In this document: positions 35,611-43,746 of the stretch, in pieces
Position numbering within the stretch: position 1 is the first letter of the stretch
Layout of the letters: every line of letters starts with the position of its first letter
Source: Micromonospora_H sonneratiae
Lineage (GTDB): Bacteria > Actinomycetota > Actinomycetes > Mycobacteriales > Micromonosporaceae
Reading direction: 5' to 3'
DNA length: 64,000 nucleotides
Assembly (NCBI RefSeq): GCF_042679305.1
Contig: NZ_JBHTMP010000016.1
Coordinates: 1-64,000 of the forward strand
The notes under the pieces: generated by a model
The model's input: the letters and a program-made list of their open reading frames with translations, nothing else
What the model was told of the DNA's origin: nothing
Database searches by the model: none
Position numbers and translations under genes: made by a program

Positions 35611-36207
35611 ATGGTCGAAAGCCTGGAAGACGAGCGGGTGCAGACGCTCGAGCGGCTCTACCGGAAGAACTTTGCGCCGCTACTGGCGTACGTGCACAAG
35701 CTGACGCTGGGCGACATCGCAAAGGCGGAGGACATCGTCCAGGAGACGATGATGCGGGCCTGGCAGAACATGGACGAGCTCGGGCTGACCCACGAGACCG
35801 CCCGGCCGTGGCTGTTCACGGTCGCCCGGCGCATCGTGATCGACCAGTTGCGGGCGAAGGCGGCCCGGCCGACCGAGGTCCGGAGCGAGTTCCTCGAGTT
35901 CTGGCCGGTCACCGAGGACGAGATCGACCGTACGCTGGATGCGTTGGATGTGCACTACGCCCTGGCCCACCTGCCGGCCCACCACCGCGATGTGCTGATC
36001 TACCTCTACCTTCGGGAGCGGACGACCGAGGAGACGGCAGCCCTGATGGGCATCCCTCAGGGCACCGTCAAGTCGCGGGCACACCACGCGCTGCGCACGG
36101 CGCGGCGGGTGATGACTCATGGCCGCCCGGTCGGCGGGGACAGGTGCCAGGCCAGCAGGTCGTGTCCACCGGCAACCTCCCTGGTGGACGCCGCGAACCC
36201 GGCGTAG
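35611..36207 (+). CDS. ECF-family RNA polymerase sigma factor
   Basis: 198 residues from ATG 35611, chosen for the GGAGGAGG ribosome site at 35597-35604 eight bases upstream; the frame extends upstream without a better start. Region 2 is seen as AEDIVQETMMRAWQNM and ARPWLFTVARRIVIDQLRAKA. Region 4 is ALAHLPAHHRDVLIYLYLRERTTEETAALMGIPQGTVKSRAHHALRTARR. The last about 30 residues overlap the 3' end of the convergent lectin-like gene by 91 bases. No anti-sigma factor of zinc-binding (HxxxCxxC) type adjoins it. Three neighbouring genes carry a shared ECF-like promoter, so these are the likely targets. Its own upstream region lacks the TGAAC-N17-CGTAGTG element. Confidence 0.9.
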   Translation: MVESLEDERVQTLERLYRKNFAPLLAYVHKLTLGDIAKAEDIVQETMMRAWQNMDELGLTHETARPWLFTVARRIVIDQLRAKAARPTEVRSEFLEFWPVTEDEIDRTLDALDVHYALAHLPAHHRDVLIYLYLRERTTEETAALMGIPQGTVKSRAHHALRTARRVMTHGRPVGGDRCQASRSCPPATSLVDAANPA

Positions 36208-37658
36208 GCGGGGTTGGTGCCCAACAGCGCGTTCAGCTTCAGCGGCGCGGTGATGATCGGGTCAGCTGGTTTGGCGGTTCCAGCTGATGCGTACACCCGT
36301 ATCTTCTGTTGCTTGGCCGAATAGTCGACCCACACGGTGATCGGCCCGCCGCCCAGGTCGAGGGCCGGCTGGGTGGTGCCCAACGTGCGGGAACCGCTGC
36401 TGGTGGCCGAGGTGACCAGCACGGTGTTGGCGTTCCTGTCCGTACCACCGTCCCTGGTGGCGCTGATGACGAAATCGATGGTCAACCTGGGGACGAGCCG
36501 CTCGACCGGCCGGTCGTCGACGATTCCGCCGGTACGCAGGACGAATGACACCTGGCCGGATCGTTCGGTGCTGGTGAACCGGAACGCCGTGCTGAACGGT
36601 CTCGCCGGGTCCAGGCTGTTCGCTGACCACACTCCGCCGGCCTGGTTGGCGCCGTCGGTGAGCTGGATGGCCGCCCCCGAGTGCAGAGCGGCACCGGTGA
36701 AGGCGAGGCCGGTCGGGTCGGCGAACGTCCGGTAGTCGATCGGCCGGACCTCCGGCAGGGCGTCCGGATCTGCGGGGACGGTTGGCTCGGCGCTGGGCGT
36801 GGCCACCGGTTGTGCCTGTCCGTCCCGCTCCAACCAGCCCGGCAACTCGGTCACGATCAGCCATCCGGCGATTGCGGTCACGACCACCATCGCGACCGGA
36901 GGCAGCCAGCCCCGCCTGTGTGTCTTGCGCCCGGTTGTCTCGCGGCTGACTGGCTTGTCCGCTGGCATCGGGTACGCAACAACCTCGCCCGACTCCGTCA
37001 GTTTCGCCCGACCGACGAAGGCCGCGGTACCACCACTGGCTGGCCGTGCTGACGCCGGCTTCGGCTCTGGTCCTGCCATCGACCTGGGCGCCGGGTCTGC
37101 CTTTGACGCTGGTGCTACCTCGGACTTCGAATCCGGTTTCGGATCCAGTTCGGGTTCCGGCTTGGCGGTCGCTTTCTGCTTCGGTTCTGGGGCAGGCTCT
37201 GGCACCGACGTCTGCTTCGGTGTAGAGCTCTGCTTCGGTGTAGAGCTCTGCTTCGGCGTAGGGCTCTGCACGGGTGTAGAAGGCTGCTCCGGCACAGGTG
37301 TGTGCTTTGGCGCCGGCGTCGGCTTTACCACTGGCGGCAATTCTGGTGATGCGGTGACCGCCGCTTTCAGTTCCTGTTTCCGATCCGGCTGTGCGGACGG
37401 CGCTGGCCTCGGCTTCGATTCTGGTACCGGCGCGGGCTGGGGCTGCTCAGCATCGATACGAGGGGCGGATTCAGGTGCGGGTAGCGCAGCGTCAGGGTGC
37501 GGTACGGGATCGGTAGTCGTGGCGTCGAGGGAAGGGGATACCGGCTCTGCTGGCGTTTCCTCGGCAGGCACGTCACGCGGGGCGCGCAGCCAGACGGCCC
37601 GTACTGGCCACAGCGTCCCATCCGGGGACCGGCGCGAAGAACTGTCCGGCTTAGCCAT
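36117..37658 (-). CDS. Membrane-anchored L-type-lectin-like protein
   Basis: 513 residues from ATG at 37658 (MAKPDSS), preceded on the minus strand by AGGGGCGGTGG; an upstream in-frame start at 37754 would begin inside the promoter. An N-terminal Pro/Lys/Glu-rich segment of about 240 residues, with TPKQSS repeats (37200-37290), precedes a membrane helix near 250-272 (VAMVVVTAIAGWLIV). The outer domain (about 300-510) follows the L-type (legume/bacterial) lectin strand order: GLAFTGAA, GGVWSANSLDPARPFSTAFRFTS, GQVSFVLR, LTIDFVIS, ITVWVDYSAKQQKIRVYAS, YAGFAASTREVAGGHDLLAWHLS. It probably binds carbohydrate at the cell surface; sugar specificity is unknown. It is convergent with the sigma gene and divergent from golvesin-like protein B. 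Confidence 0.8.
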   Translation of the reverse strand: MAKPDSSSRRSPDGTLWPVRAVWLRAPRDVPAEETPAEPVSPSLDATTTDPVPHPDAALPAPESAPRIDAEQPQPAPVPESKPRPAPSAQPDRKQELKAAVTASPELPPVVKPTPAPKHTPVPEQPSTPVQSPTPKQSSTPKQSSTPKQTSVPEPAPEPKQKATAKPEPELDPKPDSKSEVAPASKADPAPRSMAGPEPKPASARPASGGTAAFVGRAKLTESGEVVAYPMPADKPVSRETTGRKTHRRGWLPPVAMVVVTAIAGWLIVTELPGWLERDGQAQPVATPSAEPTVPADPDALPEVRPIDYRTFADPTGLAFTGAALHSGAAIQLTDGANQAGGVWSANSLDPARPFSTAFRFTSTERSGQVSFVLRTGGIVDDRPVERLVPRLTIDFVISATRDGGTDRNANTVLVTSATSSGSRTLGTTQPALDLGGGPITVWVDYSAKQQKIRVYASAGTAKPADPIITAPLKLNALLGTNPAYAGFAASTREVAGGHDLLAWHLSPPTGRP

Positions 37659-37723
37659 GTTGGCCACCGCCCCTTTTCTAACTGAGTTTTGTCGCAGACT
37701 GCCAGTCGCTGATGGCTCCTCGG

Positions 37724-37753
37724 CCACTACGTGCCCGCTGGCTGCTGGGTTCA
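37724..37753 (-). promoter_or_regulatory. ECF-type promoter TGAAC-N17-CGTAGTGG (lectin-like gene)
   Basis: Read on the minus strand: TGAAC at 37753-37749 and CGTAGTGG at 37731-37724, spaced by 17 bases. It lies about 66 bases before the lectin-like ATG and is divergent from the equivalent + strand promoter 20 bases away. Confidence 0.75.
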
Positions 37754-37773
37754 ACTATTGTGCAGTTATCGGA

Positions 37774-37803
37774 TGAACCTGAGGCAACGCCCTTACGTAG
37801 TGA
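37774..37803 (+). promoter_or_regulatory. ECF-type promoter TGAAC-N17-CGTAGTGA (golvesin-like protein B)
   Basis: TGAAC at 37774-37778 and CGTAGTGA at 37796-37803, 17 bases apart, 28 bases before the ATG at 37832. Spacer, both elements and the leading GGA match the promoter of the paralogue at 24294. Confidence 0.75.
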
Positions 37804-37831
37804 CGCCGGAGACAGCTAGAAGGGGCGTCGC

Positions 37832-38803
37832 ATGAGTGATATCGAACGCGGATCCGGCGAGCAACACCCCGACCTGGACGAGTTCGTTGATGATTGGGAC
37901 GAGGCTGAACCGGAGAGTAAGCCGAGCCGGTGGAGTCGGCTGACCCGTGGACGCCCCGCCATGCCGCTGATGGCGGCGGGTTGTGTGGGCGTGCTGGTGA
38001 TCCTGATCGGCATCGTGATCGGGGGCCAGGTCGGCAGCGATTCGGAAACTCCGCCGAGCAGCGGCTCCGGCCCGAGTGCAGAAGCCCCGCCCATCGATTT
38101 CGTACCGGTTGGCGACGGAGAGGAGGAGACTTCGCCGAGCCCGTCATCGGACGCGAGCCCCACCGCATCGCCGACGTCGACCACCTCGGCTTCGCCCGGC
38201 ACGGACCCAACCTCCACTGCGTCCCCACGCCCGAACGCCACTCCCACCGGGGCTCCGAAGCCGACCACCGGCCCGACCACTCCGAAGGTGACCTTCGCCG
38301 CCGTGAGCGGCTACAGCTGTCCGCAGAACACGACCCGAGGCTTCCGGGTGGTCGGCCGGTACACCGAGGACGGTAAGGAGGGCTGGTACTCGGTCGGCAG
38401 CGGTGCCTGGACCTCCGACGGCTGCGGCGGTGCCTACGAGGCGATGCCGATGTCGGGCTCGAAGACCAAGGATGACAACTTCTACGGCGAGTGGTGGTTC
38501 GCCGTCGGCTCGGCCACCCGGTCGTGCGCTGTTTCGACGTACGTGCCGAGCACCTCCGACCCCCGTAACGTCTCCGGCAAGCCCGCCACCTACCAGGTAC
38601 GCGACACCGAGGGCGGCGCCATCCGGGCGACGTTCACGGTCGACCAGCGGGTCAACCGTGGGCGTTGGGTCTCGGCCGGCACGTACGCCGTCAACGGGGG
38701 CCGTATCGTCATCCGGGCGGTCAACCGGGGCGAGGACTGGAACGACTCCGGCCGGACCCTTGAGCACATCGCGGTTGCCCAGCTGCGGGTGACGTGCCAA
38801 TGA
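37832..38803 (+). CDS. Membrane-anchored golvesin-C-like protein B
   Basis: 323 residues, paralogue of the protein at 24294: MSDIERG start, membrane segment about 43-66 (MPLMAAGCVGVLVILIGIVIG), Ser/Thr/Pro linker, then the same outer domain (GYSCPQNTTRGFRVVGRY, GWYSVGSGAWTSDGCGG, EAMPMSGSKTKDD, YGEWWFAVG, STYVPSTSD, AVAQLRVTC). Cys residues of the outer domain are in the same places and may form disulfides. The ribosome site is AAGGGGC just upstream. ECF-like promoter in front. An outward-facing beta domain points to an adhesive or scaffolding role at the cell surface; this is inference. Confidence 0.85.
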   Translation: MSDIERGSGEQHPDLDEFVDDWDEAEPESKPSRWSRLTRGRPAMPLMAAGCVGVLVILIGIVIGGQVGSDSETPPSSGSGPSAEAPPIDFVPVGDGEEETSPSPSSDASPTASPTSTTSASPGTDPTSTASPRPNATPTGAPKPTTGPTTPKVTFAAVSGYSCPQNTTRGFRVVGRYTEDGKEGWYSVGSGAWTSDGCGGAYEAMPMSGSKTKDDNFYGEWWFAVGSATRSCAVSTYVPSTSDPRNVSGKPATYQVRDTEGGAIRATFTVDQRVNRGRWVSAGTYAVNGGRIVIRAVNRGEDWNDSGRTLEHIAVAQLRVTCQ

Positions 38804-38835
38804 CGGAACGACGAACGGCAGGGGAGAGGGACACG

Positions 38836-39234
38836 ATGCGGGTCGCCCGGATCTTCGACCTGGTCGACGCCGAGACCGGCCCCCGGATGGCGGACGACCA
38901 TCCGAGGCTCGGTACGGACGAGGCCGCGAGGTTCGGTGCGTACCTGCGTTCCGGGGCGCCGGTACTGATGACCACGGCACGGATGAACGACGTGGTCGAC
39001 CCGCAGCGTGGTGGGGTCGTACCGATGAACTTCTTCACCGACGGTGAGTGGGTCTGGAGCGAGGCGGTCGTCTACTACCTGGAGGAGTACGGCCTGGAAC
39101 CGGAGGCCGACCTCGCCGCCGCCATTCGTGCCCGTGACTTCGTCATGCCGTCGGTCGACCCGGGAGCAGCCGATCGCGCGATAGCCGCTCTGCAACGACC
39201 CAGCAAGCCGGCGGTCTGGACCCACTCCGGATAG
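38836..39234 (+). CDS. Small conserved hypothetical protein
   Basis: 132 residues from ATG 38836, chosen for the AGGGGAGAGGG ribosome site at 38819-38829. An alternative ATG at 38800 overlaps the previous stop (ATGA) and would add 12 residues. The protein is soluble and acidic with no signal or membrane segment: RVARIFDLVDAETGPRM, GAPVLMTTARMNDVVDP, VPMNFFTDGEWVWSEAVVYYLEEYG. I do not recognise a named family. Position straight after golvesin-like protein B suggests co-transcription. An immunity-type or secretion-accessory role is possible but unsupported. Confidence 0.7.
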   Translation: MRVARIFDLVDAETGPRMADDHPRLGTDEAARFGAYLRSGAPVLMTTARMNDVVDPQRGGVVPMNFFTDGEWVWSEAVVYYLEEYGLEPEADLAAAIRARDFVMPSVDPGAADRAIAALQRPSKPAVWTHSG

Positions 39235-39299
39235 TCGCTACCAGGCGCGTAATCAACCCCGTCGACGTCCGCGTTGGCGGGGTTCGCCATGATGACGGG

Positions 39300-42047
39300 G
39301 TGGACGGCACTATCGCTGGTCGGGACGCGGTGCTCGACCAAGTCTGGCAGGCGCTCGCCGTCCGCCAGGCGGTGTTGCTCGACGGGCCCGCCGGTATCGG
39401 GAAGACGGCGGTCTGGCGGGCGTTGGTGGCCGAAGCCACCCGTCGGGGCTGGACGGTGCTGACCTGCGCGCCAACGGAATCCGAGATGGTCATGCCGTTC
39501 GCGGCACTCGCCGATCTGCTGCGCCCACTGGCGGCCCGGATCACCGATCTGCCCCGGCCACAACGAGTGGCGGCAGAGGCCGTACTGCTGGGCACGGACA
39601 CCCCGGAGGCCGTCGTCGACGACCGGACGATCGGCGCGGCCGTACGGTCACTGCTGGAAGGCGCGGCGGACGGCCCACCCGTGCTGATCGCGGTGGACGA
39701 CGCGCCATGGCTCGACCCGCCCAGCGAGCGTGCCCTGCGGTTCGCGCTGCGTCGGGTAGCGTCGCAGGTCACGACACTGGTAGCCAGCCGGACGACCGAC
39801 CCGGCCCAGCCGGCGGTGCCGCTCGGCCTCGACCAGCACCCGGCTGGCCGTCCGCTCGTCCGGATCACCCTGGCGCCGCTGGGCGTCGGAGCGTTGCACC
39901 ATGTCCTGCGTGCCCGGCTCGGTACGACCCTGAGCCGCCCGTTGCTGGCCCGAATCGCCCACCACTCGGACGGGAATCCGCTGCTGGCGATCGAGTTGGG
40001 ACGTGCCGTGCTGAGACTGCCCCGGTTGCCCTCGCCGGGGGAGGACCTGCCGGTCGCCGCCTCGATGCAGCAACTGCTGGCCGATGCCCTGACGGCACTG
40101 CCACCCGCCGGCCGGCACGCCGTCCGGTTGGCGGCGCTGTGCGCCAGCCCGACCCTGGGCGACCTCACGGCCGCCGGAATCCCGCCGGCCGCCTTCGACC
40201 CGGCCGAGGAGGCCGGTCTGCTGGCCGTGACACCGACCATGGTCGAGTTCGCTCACCCGGTGTATGCGGCGGCGGTGCGGACCAACATCCCGCCCGGAGT
40301 ACGCCGTCGACTGCACCGCGAACTGGCGGATGCGGTGGCCGATCCGGACGAGCGGGCCCGGCACCTCGCCCGTTGCACGGCCGAACCCGATGCCGACGTC
40401 GCCCGCGAGTTGGCCGAGGCAGCCGACCGGCAGCGTGCCCGAGGGGCTCCCGAACTCGCCGCCGAACTGCACGTACGGTCGGCCGAACTGACCCCGGTAG
40501 GCGAGGTCGAGGAGCGGGGACGTCGCCGCCTGGCTGCGGCCCGATGCCAGTTCGACAGCGGCGACTATTCGGCAGCCGGTCGAGTCGCCGATGCCGTGGC
40601 CGACGAGTCGACCGGTGCGCTGCGCGCCGAGGCGCTGCTGCTGCGGGCGGTGGTGGCGTGGTGCGCGGACGATACCGAGTTGGCGGTGTCGGCTGCCGCC
40701 CGTGGGTTGGCTGCGGCACCCGACGGTACGGCGTTGGCCGGGCGACTTCATGCCCACCTGAGCCTGTTCCGGGACGCCCCGGAGCCGGCCCGGTGCGATG
40801 CCGAGGCCGCTGTCCGGCTGCTGTCCAGCAGTGACGACGACCGGGCACTACTGTCCGACGCGTTGTTACTGCTGATGTTCAACGAGGTACGCACCGGTCG
40901 TCCGGCCCGTACCGAGTTGCTGGACCGGGCGTTGGCCCTGGAAGGTGACGATCCTTCCTGGCTGGCCGGTACGATTCCGGCGATCTGGTGGCGGTCGATC
41001 GACGAGCACGAACGGTCACGGGTACGGCTGCACCGGATGCTGCGCCAGGCGACCGCCCGGGGCGACGAGCCGTCGCAGCACGAACTGATCATGCATCTCG
41101 GTGAGACCGAACTGCTGGCCGGTCGATGGGCTGCTGCCGAGGCGCACATAGCCGCGGCCCGCGAGCTGGGTGAGCAGCTGGGCACCGGCCTGGTCGGTGA
41201 GACGTGGATGGCCGGGCTGCTGGACGCCTATCGGGGTCGGCTGACGCAGGCCGGGCAGTTGGCCGGGGCCGGTCTGCGGCGTGCGGACGAACTGGACGAT
41301 GCCTGGTGTCGAAGGATCAACCAGCAGCTGGGCGCGTTCGTCGCGCTCTCCGCCGGTCGGTGGGGCGAAGCCGCCACGGCATTCGGCCGACTGGCCGCGA
41401 CCGCCGACGCACTGGGCCTGGTCGAGCCGCTGGCACTGCGGTTCGAGCCGGACTGGATCGAGGCCTGTGTCGGCGCAGGCGACCTGGGCACGGCGGAGGT
41501 CGTACTGGAGCGACTCGGTGAGCGCCACGAGCGGCTGCCCCGGCCGTGGACCCGGCTCGGGTTGGCCCGCAGCCGGGTGCTGCTGGCCAGCGCCACGGGT
41601 GTGGACCCGTCGGGCGCGCTCGACGACCTGGCGGCGGCCCGGGCCGAGGTGCCGGTGGACGTACTGCCACTGGACCGGGCCCGCTGCCTGCTGGTCGCCG
41701 GGTTGGTGCATCGGCGAGCGCGACGGAAACGACAGGCCCGCGACGCGTTCACCGTCGCCGCCGCCGAGTTCGCCGCGCTCGGTGCGGCAGCGTTCGAGGA
41801 CCGTGCCCGTACGGAGCTGGCGAGGGTCGGTGCCCGGACCACCGCCCCGTTGGAACTGACCGCCACGGAGGCCCGGGTGGCTCGGCTGGCCGCGCAGGGT
41901 CGTACCAACCGGCTCATCGCGGACACCCTGTTCATCAGCCCGAAGACCGTCGAGGCGAACCTGGCCCGGGTCTATCGGAAGTTGGGCATCTCGAGCCGGG
42001 CCGAACTGGGTGCGGCGATGGCCAACCTGCCCGAGGTCGACGGATAG
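39300..42047 (+). CDS. Large LuxR-family (LAL/MalT-like) ATPase transcriptional regulator
   Basis: 915 residues from GTG 39300. The N-terminal P-loop is LLDGPAGIGKTAVWRAL (Walker A at 29-36), with LIAVDDAPWLD as the Walker B/Asp strand. A long helical TPR-like middle follows. The C-terminal LuxR helix-turn-helix is LTATEARVARLAAQGRTNRLIADTLFISPKTVEANLARVYRKLGIS (about 855-900). This order is that of large ATP-binding LuxR regulators, which switch on ATP and inducer binding. Its own targets are not visible. A strong hairpin follows the stop. Confidence 0.92.
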   Translation: MDGTIAGRDAVLDQVWQALAVRQAVLLDGPAGIGKTAVWRALVAEATRRGWTVLTCAPTESEMVMPFAALADLLRPLAARITDLPRPQRVAAEAVLLGTDTPEAVVDDRTIGAAVRSLLEGAADGPPVLIAVDDAPWLDPPSERALRFALRRVASQVTTLVASRTTDPAQPAVPLGLDQHPAGRPLVRITLAPLGVGALHHVLRARLGTTLSRPLLARIAHHSDGNPLLAIELGRAVLRLPRLPSPGEDLPVAASMQQLLADALTALPPAGRHAVRLAALCASPTLGDLTAAGIPPAAFDPAEEAGLLAVTPTMVEFAHPVYAAAVRTNIPPGVRRRLHRELADAVADPDERARHLARCTAEPDADVARELAEAADRQRARGAPELAAELHVRSAELTPVGEVEERGRRRLAAARCQFDSGDYSAAGRVADAVADESTGALRAEALLLRAVVAWCADDTELAVSAAARGLAAAPDGTALAGRLHAHLSLFRDAPEPARCDAEAAVRLLSSSDDDRALLSDALLLLMFNEVRTGRPARTELLDRALALEGDDPSWLAGTIPAIWWRSIDEHERSRVRLHRMLRQATARGDEPSQHELIMHLGETELLAGRWAAAEAHIAAARELGEQLGTGLVGETWMAGLLDAYRGRLTQAGQLAGAGLRRADELDDAWCRRINQQLGAFVALSAGRWGEAATAFGRLAATADALGLVEPLALRFEPDWIEACVGAGDLGTAEVVLERLGERHERLPRPWTRLGLARSRVLLASATGVDPSGALDDLAAARAEVPVDVLPLDRARCLLVAGLVHRRARRKRQARDAFTVAAAEFAALGAAAFEDRARTELARVGARTTAPLELTATEARVARLAAQGRTNRLIADTLFISPKTVEANLARVYRKLGISSRAELGAAMANLPEVDG

Positions 42048-42052
42048 GGAAA

Positions 42053-42070
42053 CCCCCGATTCGTCGGGGG
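42053..42070 (+). terminator. UUCG-loop hairpin terminator
   Basis: CCCCCGA (42053-42059) pairs perfectly with TCGGGGG (42064-42070) around a TTCG loop, six bases after the LuxR stop codon. No T-run follows, as is common in high-GC actinobacteria. It separates the regulator from the small gene that begins at 42094. Confidence 0.75.
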
Positions 42071-42093
42071 CCGTTCGTCCCTAGCGTCGATGT

Positions 42094-42411
42094 ATGACCC
42101 GTCGGCTGTTCGCCATCGAGCGTTACGACGGCCTCGGCGAGGAGGCCTCGCCTGCGCTGCTGTCGTTACTGACCACGGCGGACACCCGGCTGGTCTGTGC
42201 GGTGCGACTACCTGCCGACGACGTCGTCCTGGCCCTGGTCGAGAGCCCGGACCAGGAGACCGTCGTGAGTGTGGCCGTCACCGCAGGCTGGCGGGTCGAC
42301 CGGCTCGGTCCGGCAACCCTGATCTTTCCGTACGACCCTGACCGTCGAGTGATTCCGGAGGCCGGAGATGGCGGACCCCCTGAGCATGGTGGACCCGATG
42401 CCGACGAGTGA
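42094..42411 (+). CDS. Small hypothetical protein (DUF4242-like?)
   Basis: 105 residues: MTRRLFAIERYDGLGEEASPALLS, then strands CAVRLPADDVVLALVESPDQETVVSVAVTAGWRVDRLGPA. The layout (IER start, then an 'ESPDQE..AGW' helix) is reminiscent of the small ferredoxin-fold DUF4242 family, but the resemblance is weak. The 3' end overlaps the next gene by 44 bases, so the two are probably translated together. Confidence 0.65.
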   Translation: MTRRLFAIERYDGLGEEASPALLSLLTTADTRLVCAVRLPADDVVLALVESPDQETVVSVAVTAGWRVDRLGPATLIFPYDPDRRVIPEAGDGGPPEHGGPDADE

Positions 42412-42976
42412 ACCGGACGATCGTGGTCGGGCGGAGGTCCGCGGTCGGCTGGCCGTGACGACGTTGGCCGTGGCGCTGACCGTGGCGCTGGTCGCGACCG
42501 GCTGTACGACGAAGCCGACCGGCCAGCCGGGCGGCGGCGGTGCCGACGGGGCCGGTGCTTCCGTCGGGGCATCCGATGGGGCATCCGATGGGAGGTCCGG
42601 TGACGGGAAGAAGGTGGATGCCTGCACGTTGCTCACCGCAGCCGAGGTCACCGCGATCATCGGGCCCAACGACGGGGGTGGGCCGGGTGACGGTGTCGGT
42701 GAGAGCGTCTGCACGTGGGAGAACGCCAAGAACTACCACTCGATCACGGTGAGCATCGGCTCGTTCGGTACCGCTGCCGACGGTCGACTACCCGAGGATT
42801 CCGCCTACGGCACCACCGAGTCGGGGCCGGACGGCATCCGGTTCGCCCCCGGCAACGTCGCCGAGTTCGTGGTGGGGAACCGGGCCTGCGAGATCCAGGT
42901 GGTCACCAGCGTCACCAGCAACTCCGACCGACCGACCGCCGTCCGACTGGTCGGCCTGATCCGCAGCCGGATGTGA
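42368..42976 (+). CDS. Lipoprotein with DUF3558-like domain
   Basis: 202 residues from ATG 42368; alternative ATGs at 42386 and 42398 are equally possible. A signal helix (LAVTTLAVALTVALVATGC) ends in a lipobox, so the mature protein is a lipoprotein starting at that Cys. A Gly/Ala/Ser linker leads to KVDACTLLTAAEVTAIIG, a Cys-Trp pair (CTWEN) and a late Cys, the signature layout of DUF3558-type secreted proteins. Function unknown. Related to the next lipoprotein. Confidence 0.75.
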   Translation: MADPLSMVDPMPTSEPDDRGRAEVRGRLAVTTLAVALTVALVATGCTTKPTGQPGGGGADGAGASVGASDGASDGRSGDGKKVDACTLLTAAEVTAIIGPNDGGGPGDGVGESVCTWENAKNYHSITVSIGSFGTAADGRLPEDSAYGTTESGPDGIRFAPGNVAEFVVGNRACEIQVVTSVTSNSDRPTAVRLVGLIRSRM

Positions 42977-43138
42977 TCCGGCGAGGTGGTCCCGCAGGCT
43001 GTCGAGCTGGGTGCCGGTACGGGGCAGGCTGCCCTGCCATCGACGGCGGGAATCACCCGTTGCCGTAAGCGCCGGTGGAGCAGCACCCCCGACCGCCGGA
43101 AGTTCCTTCAGCAATGCAACTAGGCGAGGAGTTGTCTG

Positions 43139-43687
43139 ATGAGGCGAGTACGCATCCGGTCGGCAGCGATGCTGGCGGGTCTGACCGGACTGGTGATCGT
43201 CGGGCTGGTCGGCTGCGGCGATCCGGACGAGAGCGGGCAGCCCGGAGGCAGTGCGGCGGAGCCGACCGTCGCGGCGACGGTGGAAACCCCGGGCGCGGAG
43301 CCCACCGAGGCAGCAGCCCAGTCCGAGGTGGATCCGTGCTCCCTGGTGTCCAAGCAGGAGGCGGAACGACTGGCGGGCACCCCGCTCGACGCTGCCGTCC
43401 GGGTCAGGGAGACGTGCACCTACACCGGTCCGGTAACCGGACCGACCGCCCAGGTGGAGATCTTCGTCGGGGACGGGGCGAAGAAGTACCTCGACATCGA
43501 ACGGGAACTCGGGCACGAGTTGCGGCCACTGACCGGCATCGGCGACGAGGCGTACGCCGGGCTCGAGGCGGCCTGGTTCAACAAGTCCGGCCGGTGGGTC
43601 TCGATCCGACTGGTACGGCTCAACGACCCGGCGGAGAACCGTAAACCGCTCGAGGACCTGGCCCGCAAGGTCGCCGGCCGACTCTGA
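43139..43687 (+). CDS. Lipoprotein with DUF3558-like domain (second copy)
   Basis: 182 residues: signal with lipobox (AGLTGLVIVGLVGC), acidic linker, VDPCSLVSKQEAERLAG, then CTYTG and a beta-rich end (GDEAYAGLEAAWFNKSGRWVSIRLV). Same design as the protein at 42368 but diverged. The 160-base gap before it holds no clear gene or promoter. Confidence 0.78.
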   Translation: MRRVRIRSAAMLAGLTGLVIVGLVGCGDPDESGQPGGSAAEPTVAATVETPGAEPTEAAAQSEVDPCSLVSKQEAERLAGTPLDAAVRVRETCTYTGPVTGPTAQVEIFVGDGAKKYLDIERELGHELRPLTGIGDEAYAGLEAAWFNKSGRWVSIRLVRLNDPAENRKPLEDLARKVAGRL

Positions 43688-43746
43688 TCCGGTGCTCTCC
43701 GGTGCCATTCCACTGTCATTGCCACGAGACCCGGTCGTGAGGTGCC

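Noticed and set aside
1..38803. Type VII secretion core genes (EccB/C/D, mycosin, WXG100 pair) near the giants
   Set aside because: None found in the window; the link to type VII secretion rests only on the leader domain.
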